Source: Dipylidium caninum (taxonomy: Eukaryota; Platyhelminthes; Cestoda; Cyclophyllidea; Dipylidiidae). From it: a DNA stretch of 64,000 nucleotides. The stretch lies in contig QEYB01000026.1 of NCBI GenBank assembly GCA_017562135.1, forward strand, positions 248,001 to 312,000, read 5' to 3'. Below, piece after piece: positions 36,601 through 50,160 of this stretch. Both the position numbers and the translations under genes were made by a program. Within the stretch, counting starts at the first letter, position 1; the number at the start of each line of letters is the position of its first letter. The notes under the pieces were generated by a model that was not told the DNA's origin, did no database searches, and saw only the letters and a list, made by a program, of their open reading frames with translations.

Positions 36601-37112
36601 TCACACTTGTATTACTTTTGATTACGATAAGGCACATCTGATGGTTAACATTTCCCCTCCAAATGGAACATGGGGTGAAACTACTGCACTCTTAAAGTAG
36701 TCAGCACGACTTTCTCAACTAGAAGATAAGGAGGCTGTCCATCGTGATTTAATCATGCAGCTGAAAATCGCGATGTCAGGGAATAGGCAAAGTGTCGTTG
36801 GACTCTTGTCCAACTGCCACCAAAACGAAGCTCGATTCACGAACACCTTGAAGTACATCTCAGTTGTACCACGAGTATATAAAATAACCGCGTTGTACTA
36901 CATTTCGGGGTGCGCCGATTACGCTTTTTACCACCGTATCACTTCGCCTTAATTCCTTGTGTTGTTTCTTGTCTCAGCTGGAGACGCGGTACTTTGTTGC
37001 TATGAAATACTACGGTCCCGGACCTTCGCCTTCAATGAGGACAGTCCTTATCTCTCCGAACAAGAAGGAGGGCTTTCGGCAGACTTCCTCTTACACAGCC
37101 TTGCGGCCTTGA
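21652..37112 (+). CDS. RhoGAP-domain protein (long-intron gene, 11 exons recognised)
   Basis: This is a GTPase-activating protein for a Rho-family GTPase. Exons found: 21652-21907, 21942-22213, 22338-22503, 22748-22910, 23034-23111, 25203-25301, 28160-28410, 28845-28868, 30890-31049, 34229-34560, 36978-37112 (TGA). All ten junctions agree in phase, giving about 645 residues. The RhoGAP domain spans about residues 80-270: DLLVYIAREG, the arginine finger in TDLFRRPGN (about R103), YNFYTLANIAKRFLL with the conserved Lys (about 139), QLLTLLFGTWFRMIYH and NAMSVEAVAKSVAGSIFP. It is followed by TNTSISRVEKFKYEFRFPKN. The rest is low-complexity: Ser-rich (SVVSDDSCFRRCDSSG), Gln-rich (KRQQQQSQGGD) and an Asp/Pro stretch, ending in SSYTALRP. 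Introns reach about 5 kb. The first exon starts mid-codon, so at least one upstream exon, or an internal ATG start at 21775 or 21862, is implied. The exact RhoGAP subfamily is not recognised. Exon 25203-25301 has an ambiguous donor. Confidence 0.85.
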
Positions 37113-40100
37113 CACTTACTCTTTCCTTACATCACTCTGTATATATATCTATCCATCTTAATCCTTTTTTCACCCTGATATGTAATTCTTAGTTCCGTTT
37201 TCTTTGTTAGGTGATTTATAAACCTTTTCTCTCCCTTTATATAAATACACATATCTCTTTTTTGTATTCAATTGGTGAGAAACCTTCCCCTCAGCAGTCT
37301 CGTCCCACTTCTCTCCCTCACTTCTGTACGCCCTTCCGCTTCTCTTTTATTTGGGCTATTTGCTTTCACCCGCGCCCATGTGTGTGCGTGTTTGCCCTGC
37401 CTCCTCTTCTCCCTTCTCTCCTCTCGAACCTTGAACGTAGGCGGAACCGTCACCCTTTATTTCCTACCAGGTGATTCACCGACGGCTTGTTGCTAATTCC
37501 CGAAATTTCACACCTTGTTATATTCCTGTTAAATAATTAGGATCGGGTGCCACTGTGGTATCCGCAAGTTCAGCAGTTACATGTAGGTAAATTTAAATGA
37601 GTCTTTTGACATATCACTGGATCTCTCAATTCAAGATCCGAGCGCCTGAGAAGGTGTCGGGTCTTTGGGTTCAGCCCCTGCCCAGCACTTTGAAGATTAA
37701 GCGGAATTCATAGTCTTCAGAGGTCATTGAATTAGCACTGGAACAGTGACTGCGGGAAGGGTATGAGGTTGTGTCGGCTGCCCGGTTTTTACTACCTTGA
37801 AGCACCCAATGGCTGTTTTCTGTTTCGTCTCTCGAATCCGTGTTAATCTGTGTTGCTTTAAGTCCAACTGTCTGCGGCTTTTTAAATGAAGACCGGAATG
37901 CACAAAACCTCCAAGCCGTGTGTCCCCTTCCTGTGCCCAACTCTCTATGCCTCCACGCATGTGTTTGAAACGATCCGCTGAGCACACAGCGTCTTAGTGA
38001 CAGTAACCTTATCCACTTACTAAGTCGGTGCAGTGGAAAATCCCTTAGCCGAGAATCAGTTTGTAGTGTTGTTACTGATATCCCGACCTTCAGTGGACAT
38101 CAAGCCTCGCGCCTCAGTAAAGACAAGTACCGCCTGGAAAAAAATTGTCGTGGCCATGTATAAGTCCTAACCAGTGACAGAATTGTTGCAGGAGGCAGTT
38201 GATTTCCTAGTCTTGACGTTACTCCCTTTACTCCGAGACTAATAGCTGAAAGAAATTCGTGTATTGTAAAACCCATCATTGTGACTGCGAAATGGGGCGA
38301 ACTCCGCGCCTTACGTAGGGAAAACGTAGTCAGTGTAACGAAGAAAATGGGAAAAGCGAGTTCCACCATTGAACTATGGCTGTCATTGCTCTTCTCTGAA
38401 CTCGGACGTCAGGACTCCGTGAGGCCTCCTTCATCCTTGAAGTATGATTAAGACCACCGGCCTGATCAAAAGGTCAAATAGTGGTGGTATATCACTACAA
38501 ATAGTTGGAGCAAAAATGCCAAACTCCGCTACCGACGTGTTATACAATCTTTGTACTTTCATTTGCTTGGTGTCAAACATAACGTTTGTCCAATGTATTT
38601 ATCCGTTGCCAATGGTTTCCATTTAGCAGGAGCGGTAGGAAGACTGAACCCTAACGAGCGACTCTACCTCGCAGTTTCGGTTTGCTACTGTCCAGTCGAA
38701 TAGCGAAATGGGCACAGCAGCTCCAAAATGGATACACCAGATTTCGTAGTTCGTCTAACGAAACTGAGCTTTGCCGTATCGGAGGACTGCTTGAGTCCTA
38801 GGCGTTGGAACTTGCCTTATTCTCACGATTGAACTCTGTGACGAGGGATCGACGTCCTCATGATCGCCTTGGAGATTCCGGATGATCAGTGACTGGGAGT
38901 GACAATGCTGCTACAACCACGAAACTCCCGGTTCTCAAGTTTTGGACCGGAATTTTAGTAATGAAGCCCCCTCTGTGTGGCATTGTAATGCTTAAAGGAG
39001 CATAAAAGAACATGCACTTTAAGTGAAGAAGTTCTGGAGAAAACACCACTTGCATAATGCTGAGTGCTAATTCGCCCTGGGAAGCAACTAACTTCTCTGC
39101 ATTCATATCACGCCCGACTTGTCGTGAGATACGCTACAACAGAGAGTGACAATAAGACGATCGTGTCTTTGTCAGATCTCGTGGGCCTGTTCGCATAAAG
39201 CGAATGCATAAAAGTGGGTTACAGCACTTATTTGTGAAGTAAAAATCGGGCGTTAAATGATCTCCAGCATTTGTAATTTAATGTATTTGCCGCGATCTTG
39301 ACCACTTTACAGGGGACAATGGTCGTGACCCAGGCGGCATGAGAGGTTGAGTTAGCCAGGAACGCATATCCGAAGATTCTTTTGCAATCAAAGCAATACC
39401 CACCGTGAAAGTGTGAAAAGGAAAATAAATGGCAGCAGACCATGGACAAAATTAATATTCAGAGGAGCGGACTTTGGAAGAATTCCAAATATTTAGAGGT
39501 GTATGTACACATTTAAAAGGGAACACTTGTGCTTAACATTATTCATCTGAGTGGAAAATGGCGAAATTTTGGCGCACTCTTCAGTACCAACACCAAAGTA
39601 TAATGTTCGAGTCTTCGAAGGCCTTGTGAAGGTGCAAGGTGTACACTCGAATCACTCAGACAACTGTATTCTGCGTGTACAGACCGGCTTATCCCCGAGA
39701 CTGCCAGAAAGAAGTATCGTCCAGGAATGCAATCGTCCCGATGGCTCTACTTTCTTTTCTCAGTAGCCATATATTCCGTCAACGCTGAATACTAAGGCCG
39801 GGAAATGGCGCTTAAACAGGAATTTGCGTAAGAAAGCTAGCAATGGAGCATTGTCAGATCAGTCAATGAGCAAGGTAAACACGCTGCTTTGAGTAGACAG
39901 GTGAAAACTGGCCTCTCGAAGCCGTTTTCACGAGTATTTGTATGCTCATGAATCCAGAATAAAAGTGACTGTACGAGACGGCGAGGACAGGGCTTTCCAC
40001 AAAGCAAGGGAATAATGGGGTTGATAGCGTGTGTATTCTTAAGTAAAATTATGACTTTTTAAACACAATGTCACCGTGTTTGTTGACATGTTGTGTCAAC

Positions 40101-40453
40101 TAGCGGTCGCACTCCAAGTTCGCGACCCTCCCAATCTCCCTGGCCGAAAGGCGTCATTAACCGGCTTCTCGTTGTTTGACTGCGCCCCATTACGGTGCGC
40201 CTGCCATCAAAGCACCTTTTCTTAGACGCAAAACTCAAAGAGGGATACTCACACCAGAGACCCTCCGAGGTGGACGGTGACTCGGTAGTTCAAAAGAAGC
40301 CAAATTGCCGCAAGAGAGCGCTATATGTTTGTTGCACCTCTTTTTATTTTAGGCAGACTTCACAAATTACTTTCGTGCAGACCGGCGATCACAAGATTAT
40401 GACCGCTCGAAACACGAACCTATTGGTTCAGTCCAATGCAAAGCCTTGTTTTG

Positions 40454-40471
40454 CCCCCCCCCCCCCCCCCC
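40454..40471. repeat. poly-C tract, 18 bases
   Basis: An uninterrupted run of 18 C follows TTTTG. It sits inside a candidate exon (40353-40530), where it would encode a run of Pro. Length may be polymorphic or mis-assembled. Confidence 0.95.
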
Positions 40472-43400
40472 GTCATCACAGGGCGTCAAGACCGCCTTCC
40501 AAATTTCTTTCGTATTTATCCTCTTCGCCTGTAAGTAGCGACTGAGTTTTCCGAGTTGATGAATTAAAAGTGCCATTTTCTACTTTCTGTCAGGATGGAC
40601 TACGTCCAGCCATACTCATACGCATCGGCTATTAGATCGGTGAGGGGCATGGCATCCTCCGCCAACGTGTCCAATTTCTTTCGTAACGCTTAATTCAAAA
40701 AGTTACCTAAGCTCGTATGTTGGTGCGGTAGCTGTTGGGTCTTAAGTTTTCAGAAAATGGTATTGTTTTCGGTATTTAAACATAATCTTATTTGCCTTGG
40801 GCATGGCCGCATCCTTCGCCTCCCCCGCCCTCCCCCTCCTTACCGGTCTCAGGCGGACTTGTAGCTGGGCGGAGGCGAGGTTTCTCGCCCTCGCGGTCGT
40901 CGGGTTGTGTGTGTGGCAATGAATAAAATGCGTGTCAGCTGATGATGCCAAAGCAAAAGTTAACTCCCAATGATATAAACAGAGTGAATTAGCACTGCCT
41001 GCCCAAAGTGGGACTCCGTCAATGCACTCAACTAGCCTAAGTCTTCTTAAAAGGTAAATTAAAACCAAAATGTTCAAATGAAGACGGTTTTTGAAGAGGT
41101 TGACTGCATTTCCTCCCTGTGGGTTGAGTATGGATGTGAACGTCTGGCAACGCCTGTGAAGTTCTCCCGATTTTGGTCAACTTCCGTAGAGATGGAATAA
41201 TTAACCATTTAGGTGGCAGAGGATTGTGCAATAATACAGAAAAATATTTATTAAGTAGGCATTTCTTTGGACTTACTGGTGTGATTTTTGGCTCGTCTGA
41301 CTGGTTGGTTCGCTTTTAAGTTGGCAAAATCGTACGCTGTCTTGCCCTCATTTAAAAGGTGGCTGAATTTCCTTCAATGAAATAAAGAGAAAAAGCAGGG
41401 GATAAAACATAAAAGCCTCTGTTTCTCTCAAAAGTCACCCTTCACTGGTGACTTTTGCTCGTTTAAAGTTTTGATAGACGCACGCTGATGTACCAACTTC
41501 TGCCTTCACGTTCGAAGCCGCAAATGCCTGGGAAGGGTGTCTGCGTTGCGTGTGAGGCTGCGAGGATGCTGAACAAAAGAAGCACAACGATACACTGTGG
41601 CGTTCATTAGGGAGAGAAGGGCCAGACGAGTTAGCCGCTTCAGTGCTCCTCACACAACCCCTTCGTCCCGCCTCCGTCCTCACTTCAACTCCAAAGGTCC
41701 CTTCGTGCAGAATAAGGTGGTAGTGATATCTGCTTGTGGGAAGTAATGCTTGATGGCGCATCTCTCTCGATTACTGGCTGTTATGGGTTTTTTTGAAGGG
41801 AGAGGTGTCACTACCCCGCGTGAGCTGTGAAGATCTCGAAAGCATTCCCACGCATCTTGCATCCCATGGCCCTACTGCGAAAATTTTATTCTCCGAATAC
41901 TCACGACTGCTACGAGGCGCTCCCTCTGATTCGCTCTTCGCTCTTCTCCTCCAGAATTTGCCTGCACGAGCTTTCCATTCTCATGCTTATAAGGAGGCGT
42001 TCAATTAGCAACTCAGACTCGGTTTTTTTGTTTCTGCATACCACATTGCCTCCTATAACAGGTGGACTAACAGGTGGGGGGAAAGGAAACCATAATGAGA
42101 GTCTCCAAAAACTCGTGCAACAGCCGACGCCATTCCTCGCCTCCCTCGAGTCCTGCGGGCAAGGGGCCACTTGAGTCATCCTCTACAAGTCACTCATCTC
42201 CTTCACCGGGAATGCAAATTGTTTCAGTAACGGAGGTCGCTCGAACAGGATTTCCAAGCAGATTTAAGCAAAAAAAGTGGTGATCTGCTCATGTTGACAG
42301 TGCTAAAACTAAAGCAATTCCGTCTTCTCACTTCTAGTAATTAATCTTAGTCTACTCTTACACTTTTTCGTAAAATAATCCACCTTAATCGGATTTGTGG
42401 CCTTCAAATCTGCTGTACCCTCCACCTTCCACTGGCGTGTTTAAAGGAGGCGAGAAAGTGACAAAAACTGCGAATTGTCGTTCCCTCCCGTGGTGGACAG
42501 TAGCAAGACGCCGAGAAGAAGGGTGACGTTTGGCAGCCGAGAATCCTTGAGGAAACCGGTTTCACACGAATGACTTTTAATCCACTTACCTCGAGCAACA
42601 TTTCCTCCGTCAATTTATTTTCATTTTGCCAAATGGAACTGTCTGCATTTGTGTAGGCATGAGACTTGTCAGGAAGAGAACGCCAACTTACTTTGCCTTC
42701 TTTATTCTCTTCCTCCCACTTAATCATCCACGCCACTCGCGCCTGTTTTCTTTGAGGCCAAAGGAGGCGTTGGCCAGGGGAAAAAGTGCGGTAATGCATG
42801 TTTCTGCATCTTTTTTTCCAACCGAATTTTGGGGAAATGAAGTAAAAGAACCCCACTTTTCGCTCACCGCCTCTTCCTTGTTAAAAAATAATTTGAATTG
42901 TTAGTCTGCTGCACTGTGCCTGTTTGGTAGACTGTTACGGTTTTTTTCGAGACAATTTGGAGACCCTACTTTCCTCCTCATTCACTGGCAAGAAACAAAA
43001 CAACTCCGCTTTACTGTCTTTGGTCGCCGCTGCGTATTGTGTAGGAGGCTTTCGGCAAAATCGACGTCAACTCTCATCACCAACGTCCGCCTTCCCGTAC
43101 ACAGCAGCCTCGATGTGCATTCTGCTCTTTTCACGTGGCCTTAGTACTGGGCCGAGTATGGAGTGGACCCCAGAACTATAACACCTCTGAGGAAGTGGGA
43201 AAATCTTAGTCTCCTTCCGGAGGACTTAATAGTGATTTTCCTCATAACCTCTCGAAAGTCATGAGTGTTTCAATGCCTGACTGAGCCTCCATCTCGTTTG
43301 ACTGAAGGAAAAACTTTGAGGTAATGAATCTCAGGGAACCCATAGGAGTGCACAAGGGCTTAGACTAATCGGTAATCCTCAGAGCAGAAGGTTGGCCACC

Positions 43401-44080
43401 GGCATGCCATCATTGACATCGCTGTCGGTGATGTTGACGAAATTGCATCGCCTACCGAAGAGAATGAGTCGAGTGGTTCGCCCATTCTTATTAGCCCAAT
43501 TGGGGTGGAGGGTTGTGGGAGAGGTAGGCGGGACGGAGATAAAGGCAAAGAAAGAAATTAACTGATAACTTCTTTCCGTCCCGCTAACGGAGACCTTAGT
43601 CCACCCACTTTAACCTTGCTTCACACTTACTACGACCACTTAACACAGCTAACTTTGCTCCTCCTAAAAAAACAAGACGAATCTCTAACATGCCTTTCTC
43701 AGTCAATTTCTCCACTCAGCAGATTAATTCCTCGACTAGGAGGTTTTGCCTGTACCCACTGTGGGTCAGCTTTTTAAAGTAAATGGAGTCAGCAGAAGTA
43801 GCGGTGGCAGCAAGCTGGGGTAATTCTTTAATGTCTCCCTAAACTCATGGGTTTTAAATTGTATGCGTCTGTTTTGACGAGAGGGGGGACGGAAGGAGTG
43901 GAAGTGGAGCGCGGGACAGAACGATGCGGTGGCGAGGGATGGGGTGGGCCGGAGTGGCGAGAGAATGGGAGAAAGGGACTTGCACGGAAGGGAATGAACT
44001 TCTTCTGTCGCCACGAGAATTGATTACGCCTCACACACGCTGCTGCTACCAAAACCGCCTGCCCGGTTGCAATCCCCTTC

Positions 44081-44102
44081 CTCCTCCTCCTCCTCCTCCT
44101 CC
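44081..44102. repeat. (CTC)n trinucleotide tract
   Basis: About seven CTC units in a row within a GC-rich island. Confidence 0.9.
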
Positions 44103-45404
44103 CGCCTCTGCAGCCACACATGCAGAAAAATGAAGGTGTGAAAAGTGTGACTTTCTCCTTTGCACGCGAAAGGGACGGAGGGGGAAAGGACGGGGAGTCT
44201 TACATTTCGTCCGATTCTACCGTCGCGTTTGTGCGCGTGGCACAGACATGCCCCTCCACCACCCTTCCTTATGCCCCCTTTTCCTGGCCCTCTTTTAGGT
44301 AGGCAACAGCAAACCGGTTGGTACTTTTTCCCTACAAAAATGCCCCTAGAACAGCTCAGTCTATGCCTGCGGGGACGAACTGCATTTCGAGCTGTAGTGC
44401 AGGGCTTGTAAGCAGACACCATCAACTTGCGTCCCTGAATACTTCCACGTAAACGACATGTGTACACATTTCGCACGTTTTAGGAAATGTAAAACACGCA
44501 TTCTCAAATAAGATTATTATAAGAGTACCCAGTGTGAAGCATAAAAGAGCCATTTCCGTTCTAAGCAGTAAAATGTTGGATTACCACCCTTGCAACATCT
44601 CCTAATTCTCTCAAGGCTTGCACATTATCATAAGAAAAGTCCCCCAGGTATTTCGTAGAAGCACCTTTTCAAATAGTCGAATTGGAATTAGGCTCTGTCT
44701 TCGCGATTGGGAATCTCCTTCAGCTAGATATTCATGAGTTAATTTTCGCGGACAGACTACGTCTTTATTCTACGAAGAAATGTCAAAGTCGGAGAGTAAG
44801 CAGAAGTCAAGCTTGATTGAAGCCAGAATCGAGGAATTTGACGCCATCCACTACCAGCAGGCAAAGGAGTTTGACGGTCTTCAAATATGCTGAACGTTGT
44901 GGTGGCGAAACTGTCGAAGAGGCATATTTTTGAGCAGCTCGACCAGCTAACATCCCCCCGGTGTGTTGAGATGAGCATGCAGATGAAGTAAGCATGCAAA
45001 TAAGGTCGGGGATGTCGAGACTCTAGGACTCACTCGCAATTTTTTAAGTCTTGGGGCGCATGGGCAGGAGTAGAGCTATTTCCATAACGAGGAAAACTGG
45101 TGGACATTTCCTTACCTTGCAAGCCGCTGTGAACAAACGATTCGTGTTTTTGGCGACCTTTTGCCCCCTCCCCGCTCCGGCGAGCGCGGTTGGCGTGATC
45201 GGACGGATTACCTTGCTCGGACCAAACGAGCCAGAGATGGTATCGCTGGCGTCCCTTCGCCAGCCCAACGTCAAAGCGCGTGCATTGAGCACACGCAATG
45301 CACCGTGGTTGGCATGTAAAGAAGTATCAGGCAGAAAAGGTGTGTTTTGTGCATGCCTTTGTGGAGGTGGTCGCGCGCCTACCAGCCTATCCATCCACTT
45401 CAGG

Positions 45405-45444
45405 GTGTGTCTGTCTGTGTATGTGTGTGTTGGTGGGTGTGTGC
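45405..45444. repeat. imperfect (GT)n tract
   Basis: GT-rich microsatellite with CT and GG interruptions, directly followed by a long pyrimidine tract. Confidence 0.85.
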
Positions 45445-45482
45445 GTATATGTTTATAGTGTGGTTAGTTGCTTGCAATCTTG

Positions 45483-45563
45483 TCTCTCCCCTCCCCCCTC
45501 CCTCCCTCCCTCCCACTCGCTCCCTCTCTCCTGTTCTCTCGCCCTCAGTTCCTCCCTCCCTCC
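45483..45563. repeat. pyrimidine-rich CCCT/CT low-complexity tract
   Basis: About 80 nt almost entirely C and T on the + strand, including tandem CCCT units. Such polypurine/polypyrimidine DNA can adopt triplex form. Confidence 0.85.
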
Positions 45564-47206
45564 ACTATCGTGGCAGCGCATCGCCAGACGATATACCATC
45601 ATCATCCAAACAGAATGGAACAGACATAGCCTGACCTAATCAAACTAAAAACAGAAGGCCTACTCCACCGCCTCCCCTGGATCTGTCATTTCACTTTAGT
45701 ACCACCTATTTTCCTTCCACCCTTTTTGTGTCTGGAAACACATGCCCCGTTGGACAAACACTACGCTGAGACCATCTTATTAGTGAGTATCACAGGTTTA
45801 AAGGACCTGAGTTCACTCTATTTCTGCATCAAAAGCGTCTAGGGGGAGATAAATTCTCCTTCACGGAATCAAAAGCTCCTTCCTTGTATGCATAACAGCG
45901 TACTTTCAAAGTCCACTTCTGCTATATTGCGACAGTATTGGCACAAATGTTGTATAAACATCCCATCGGTCTATGGAAGAGGGGAGAGGAGGTTGATTGA
46001 CGAAATGTTACCATCATCCGTCCGAGGCGTAATTGAAGAAGAACCACGATTGCCTACGAGGCCGGCGAAGTGTCGTTTTAAATAGATAACGTTTTTAAGT
46101 GGATCTCATTTCCAAAAAGTTACCTCTGGCACGTCAACATCGAAATCTGACCAAAGACTGCTTGTCCCTCTTGGGAACACGTCGACCGGGTGCACGCGCC
46201 TGTGGCGACGACGTGAATTCAACGTAAACACGGGGAGGATGTTACGAGTGTTTTCTCAATAAAAGCACCTGCAAAAAGTGGGCACGTCAAAGACCCCCCA
46301 AACTGTCATGAAAGTACAAATCACAAGCGCCTCCGTATTGGTTAGACTTCATTACATTGCCGCCTGTTGGCCAAATCAGAGGGCAAAGCGGAGAACGCTA
46401 TATCAGCCTTGTTAGATCCTGTGCAAACTCAACCCTCGGCAGGTCGAGACGGAGTTCATGCACACCGGGAGCCTGTTCCGTACAGGTCTTGCTCAAGTGA
46501 CTTGTGTGTTCCATTCGTGAGCTGATAGTGACATGATAAGACATGTTGCCTAAACAACCTGTTCATCGCGGGGGGGTATCTCGTTCGGCAATGTCAAGTG
46601 ACCTCAACGAGTCTCCTTTCTATCCAATTCCTCGTTTGTTAATCGGAACATAGTTACTGTGACGACTTCCGTCTGTTTAACATACTCCAAATTCGAGTAG
46701 ACAGCATCACGTTTAACTCGTCTGAAGTTACCCATTTATCTTTGATCTCTGCAATCAACAATTTTCAAGGAACATCGTCGTGTATGCGGGCTAACTTTTC
46801 AGACTCACACTTAATTGTAATTCGCCCTCGAATAATCAGAAAAACTGCACCTAGAAGTAAATTTCGCCTTCAAAATGGCAGCAGACGGGCCAAAAATCCG
46901 ACTTACAAGACGATGGAGCGCAAACAAGTGGGCTTCTGTGGCTTGGTAGGAGTGGCGAAATACTTGCAAACTTGGCTAAGTGAGACGGACACCGGGAGAT
47001 GAGGGGTAACAAGAACTCCCTAGCTCACTGTTGAGATGACGAGGTTCGCCGAAGAGACCTCTCTACAGCATGGATGTAGGCGGTATTTGTCTTGGGAGAT
47101 CTCGGCGGGACAGCGGAGAACAGCTCTCGTTCGGTGATAAAACACATCCCACCTAAAAAGATACATTCACATTTCGTCAGCCTGTGATGGACAATCGATA
47201 ACCGTA

Positions 47207-47239
47207 GTGGTGGTGGCGGCGGCGGCGGCGGAGGTGGCG
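47207..47239. repeat. (GTG/GCG)n trinucleotide tract
   Basis: GTG repeats pass into GCG repeats; no coding frame with support covers it. Confidence 0.9.
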
Positions 47240-49077
47240 ACAGCGGAAGTGGCAGGCGAGGAATCCTGTGCTTTCATCTCCTCTGCAGGAGGGACCCGGC
47301 AAAAAAGCTTTATTTTTCTTCCGATGATGCCCTAACGGTACTGCGTTCAAAGCTATCGCCCAGCCTTCGATCACCTGATAAAATTATGCAAAGAAATGTC
47401 TTTTCTCAGTTACTTAATTCTATGCCCATCGAACGTGTCAATGACCTCTCTCGGAGGGGTCCAAGTCGAGCGAAGCCTTTACCTCTTGGGTAAAACGTAG
47501 AAGGTAACCATGTGTTCTCCTTCCTGCTTCCATTGCTTGCATAGTTGTAATACTTTTCCTCCAACATCAGGTTCTCACTCATAGTGGCCAATTTAACATT
47601 AGAATGTCTTCCATATGAAATGAGAGTTAAAGGCACTAAAGTGCATCGTAGTTAGGGCGTTGGAGGACCAAAATGAGGCTGAGAACAAAGCCCTGACGAC
47701 AATCAGGACACCGATCAGCACGAGGCACTAGCCTTCCAACCTCGCAGCTCTCTTCAATTCCTCTAATAAAGCCTATTTATAGTTTCGTCCGCTTTATTAC
47801 TCCTTCAGGACTCACTGGGGACGCCAAACTTGCGTACAATGCATTATTAACACAGCAATGGCACAATATTAGCTAGTCATTAGCTGGGGGCTACAGCATA
47901 ACATTTACTAAATTACACTGCTACACTAGTGCGGCAGCCACCTTTGCGACAGCGACCTATGGAAGGTACATCGGTTTGGGAGGGGCGAGTGTTTCTGCTC
48001 TCGCTCACACTTGGGAATGCCATCTGATGAGCATTTTGGCCTCAGGAAGGCGATCGGTCGATGGGTGGGAGGTTTCTTGCCGGTCTCTTACTCCGTTCAA
48101 CTGCGAGGTGGTCTACTCAGACTGTTAATTTCGTCTGACAAAGAACGGATAAACTCGGTAAAGGCGAGATTTTCTTGTTTAGTTGGCGTCGAGCTTCCAT
48201 TTGGCGACACTTCAGGCAGTGATGTGAAGGAAGGAATATTCTCGAAAGGTTGCCCTTGCTACGAGGCAGTGAGCCCCGAATTCGCATATTCGCCGCGGCA
48301 CGCACACAGCGTCCGGGAAGGATTGACAAGGCTGCACGAAAGTATGCTAATGTTGGGGACTAGAGAGAGCATGTTAGGGAAATTCGCTACTTGAAGAATC
48401 ATCGATATGTCGACATGCAGGTTTGCGTAGCGCTTCTGGCTACTCAACCAAAAGGAGAGGTAAAATCGGGAATAAGAATGTCCACTTAACTAACAATAAG
48501 CTCTCTCTCAAGAGAGGGAGCAGCAGCGTGCTGTCGGAGCCGTCGAGGTTCCTCCCTCTCCTTTGTTCCTCCTGACATGCCTTAAACACAGTCCTATTCT
48601 TTTTCGAGCCATATCAAGAAGAAAAAGTTATATTTGCGTGCGAATCCCTGCCTCAATCACCGCCACCGCCAGGGCTAACGGCAATGGCAAACAATTGGTC
48701 GCGTTGAAACAACCACCTCCCCCATCCCTGCCCACAGTCTTTGGTTGTTCCAAACTGCCATCTTCGCCATAGCGATAAAACAGTTGAGGCAAGCGGAGGA
48801 GGTGGAGGGGGTAGCTTAACGCGTACCGAGCGAGCTCGTGCCACCGTGTTCTGCGTAGAGGAGATACAATCGTGAATTTATTTCTCCTCGCTCCTCACCC
48901 CAACCTATTTTGACATCAGATAATATTGTCTCTCTTTCTGTGCCGAGGAGGGAGGCGCGGAGGGGTTGGGAGTAAGGGCGTGGACGAGGGGGGCGCGGCG
49001 TGGGAGTGGGCGAGTAGGAGGGGCTCACAACACCGCCAACCTTGAGGCAACTCGTAAGACTCCTTTCTCCCTTGCTG

Positions 49078-49280
49078 CATAAAAGTCGTGACCGCAGTTG
49101 CAGCTGTCGGTGCCGTTGCCGCTGATAGAACCACCGCTACTGGAGCCGCTTTCAGAAGCTTTCAAATTGAGTCAACCGATGGAGACAGATACGGGCACAG
49201 GGGTGCCTTCGGCGCTAACCAAGATGCGATAATGAAGGCATGCGCGATGGCTTGTGGATCAAACGAAGACACCACGTGAG
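49078..49280 (+). promoter_or_regulatory. TATA-type promoter with an orphan first exon
   Basis: A GC-box-like stretch (GGGCGTGG, GAGTGGGCG at about 48970-49015) precedes CATAAAAG (49078-49085). About 200 nt further on is a strong splice donor, CACGTGAG followed by GTAAGC (exon end 49280). The intervening 150-200 nt is GC-rich and has an open frame (49088-49270) that ends in TGA just before the donor. This is the layout of a promoter plus a 5' non-coding exon on the + strand. No matching downstream exon was identified before the actin gene, which has its own promoter. Confidence 0.4.
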
Positions 49281-50160
49281 GTAAGCACGGTTAACTTCAA
49301 AGTGAAGATCCTCTCGAACTGATACGATTGATGACAATATATCACACATTTTACCTTGAAGGCTTTTGAGAGTACACACAACCCTTCCAAGGCAAGTGAA
49401 ATGTACACCCACGCCTGTGAAGCTCATAGGGGCCGATTGTTTAAGAAAGGGGAGAGTAGTCCCTTTGAGAGGTGGGAGATATATCACTTCGCTGGGCTGA
49501 CTGTCCCGTCGCTAATCGGCAGCACAGTAGCCGCGAATGGGTGAGAAAATTGTGTTTGAGACGAAAAAGCAAGTCATGTTTAGCTTGGCATATCTTGCAT
49601 CCAAATGGGAAAGTGGATGTCCTAATTGGAGAATCATTTGATGGCTCACAAACGTCTACCCTTCTTCAACTTCATAACAATTTGATTGTGGAAAGGTCAA
49701 CTGGGCGATGTTAACAACTGCCGGAGACTGCGCCAAGGGTTTGCCTTGCCACGGCTGGCACGAGGGTAAGTGGATGAGAATCCTACAAAAGTGCGGAGGT
49801 CTGCTCTCATCAATCCTTCCTCCAAATAAGGTGTACTGCTCAACAATAGTGTTTTTAAACGTCGCGGAAGTGAAGTTTGTGCTCGGATGTATACATGAGC
49901 GAGTGTATGGAATGAACTGTGCACAGACCATTTTCCTCATCGGCGGAGTCCTAATCCCCCAAATATTGTTGTAGAATAGGTATTGTGGATTTCGTGGCCT
50001 GAAATAACCTAAGGAGGTTGGCTGCGTTGAGTGGGGTAGACAGAAAGGCATGAGTGGAGATGGTATTTTAATTGCATTCAAAATCGCGTGCTTGCAAGAT
50101 TTGAGGTGTCAGGACAGAGTAGGCGTGCTCGCGGCCTCTTCGATGCTCACTCTCGCCCCG

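Noticed and set aside
44024..44476. 150-residue minus-strand frame with a poly-Glu run
   Set aside because: The Glu run is a read of the (CTC)n tract; the rest is compositionally biased, with no recognisable domain.
42404..50081. Many open frames of 60-150 residues on both strands in the 37-55 kb stretch
   Set aside because: They overlap each other, are built on low-complexity or GC-rich sequence and show no domains, conserved motifs or linked splice chains.
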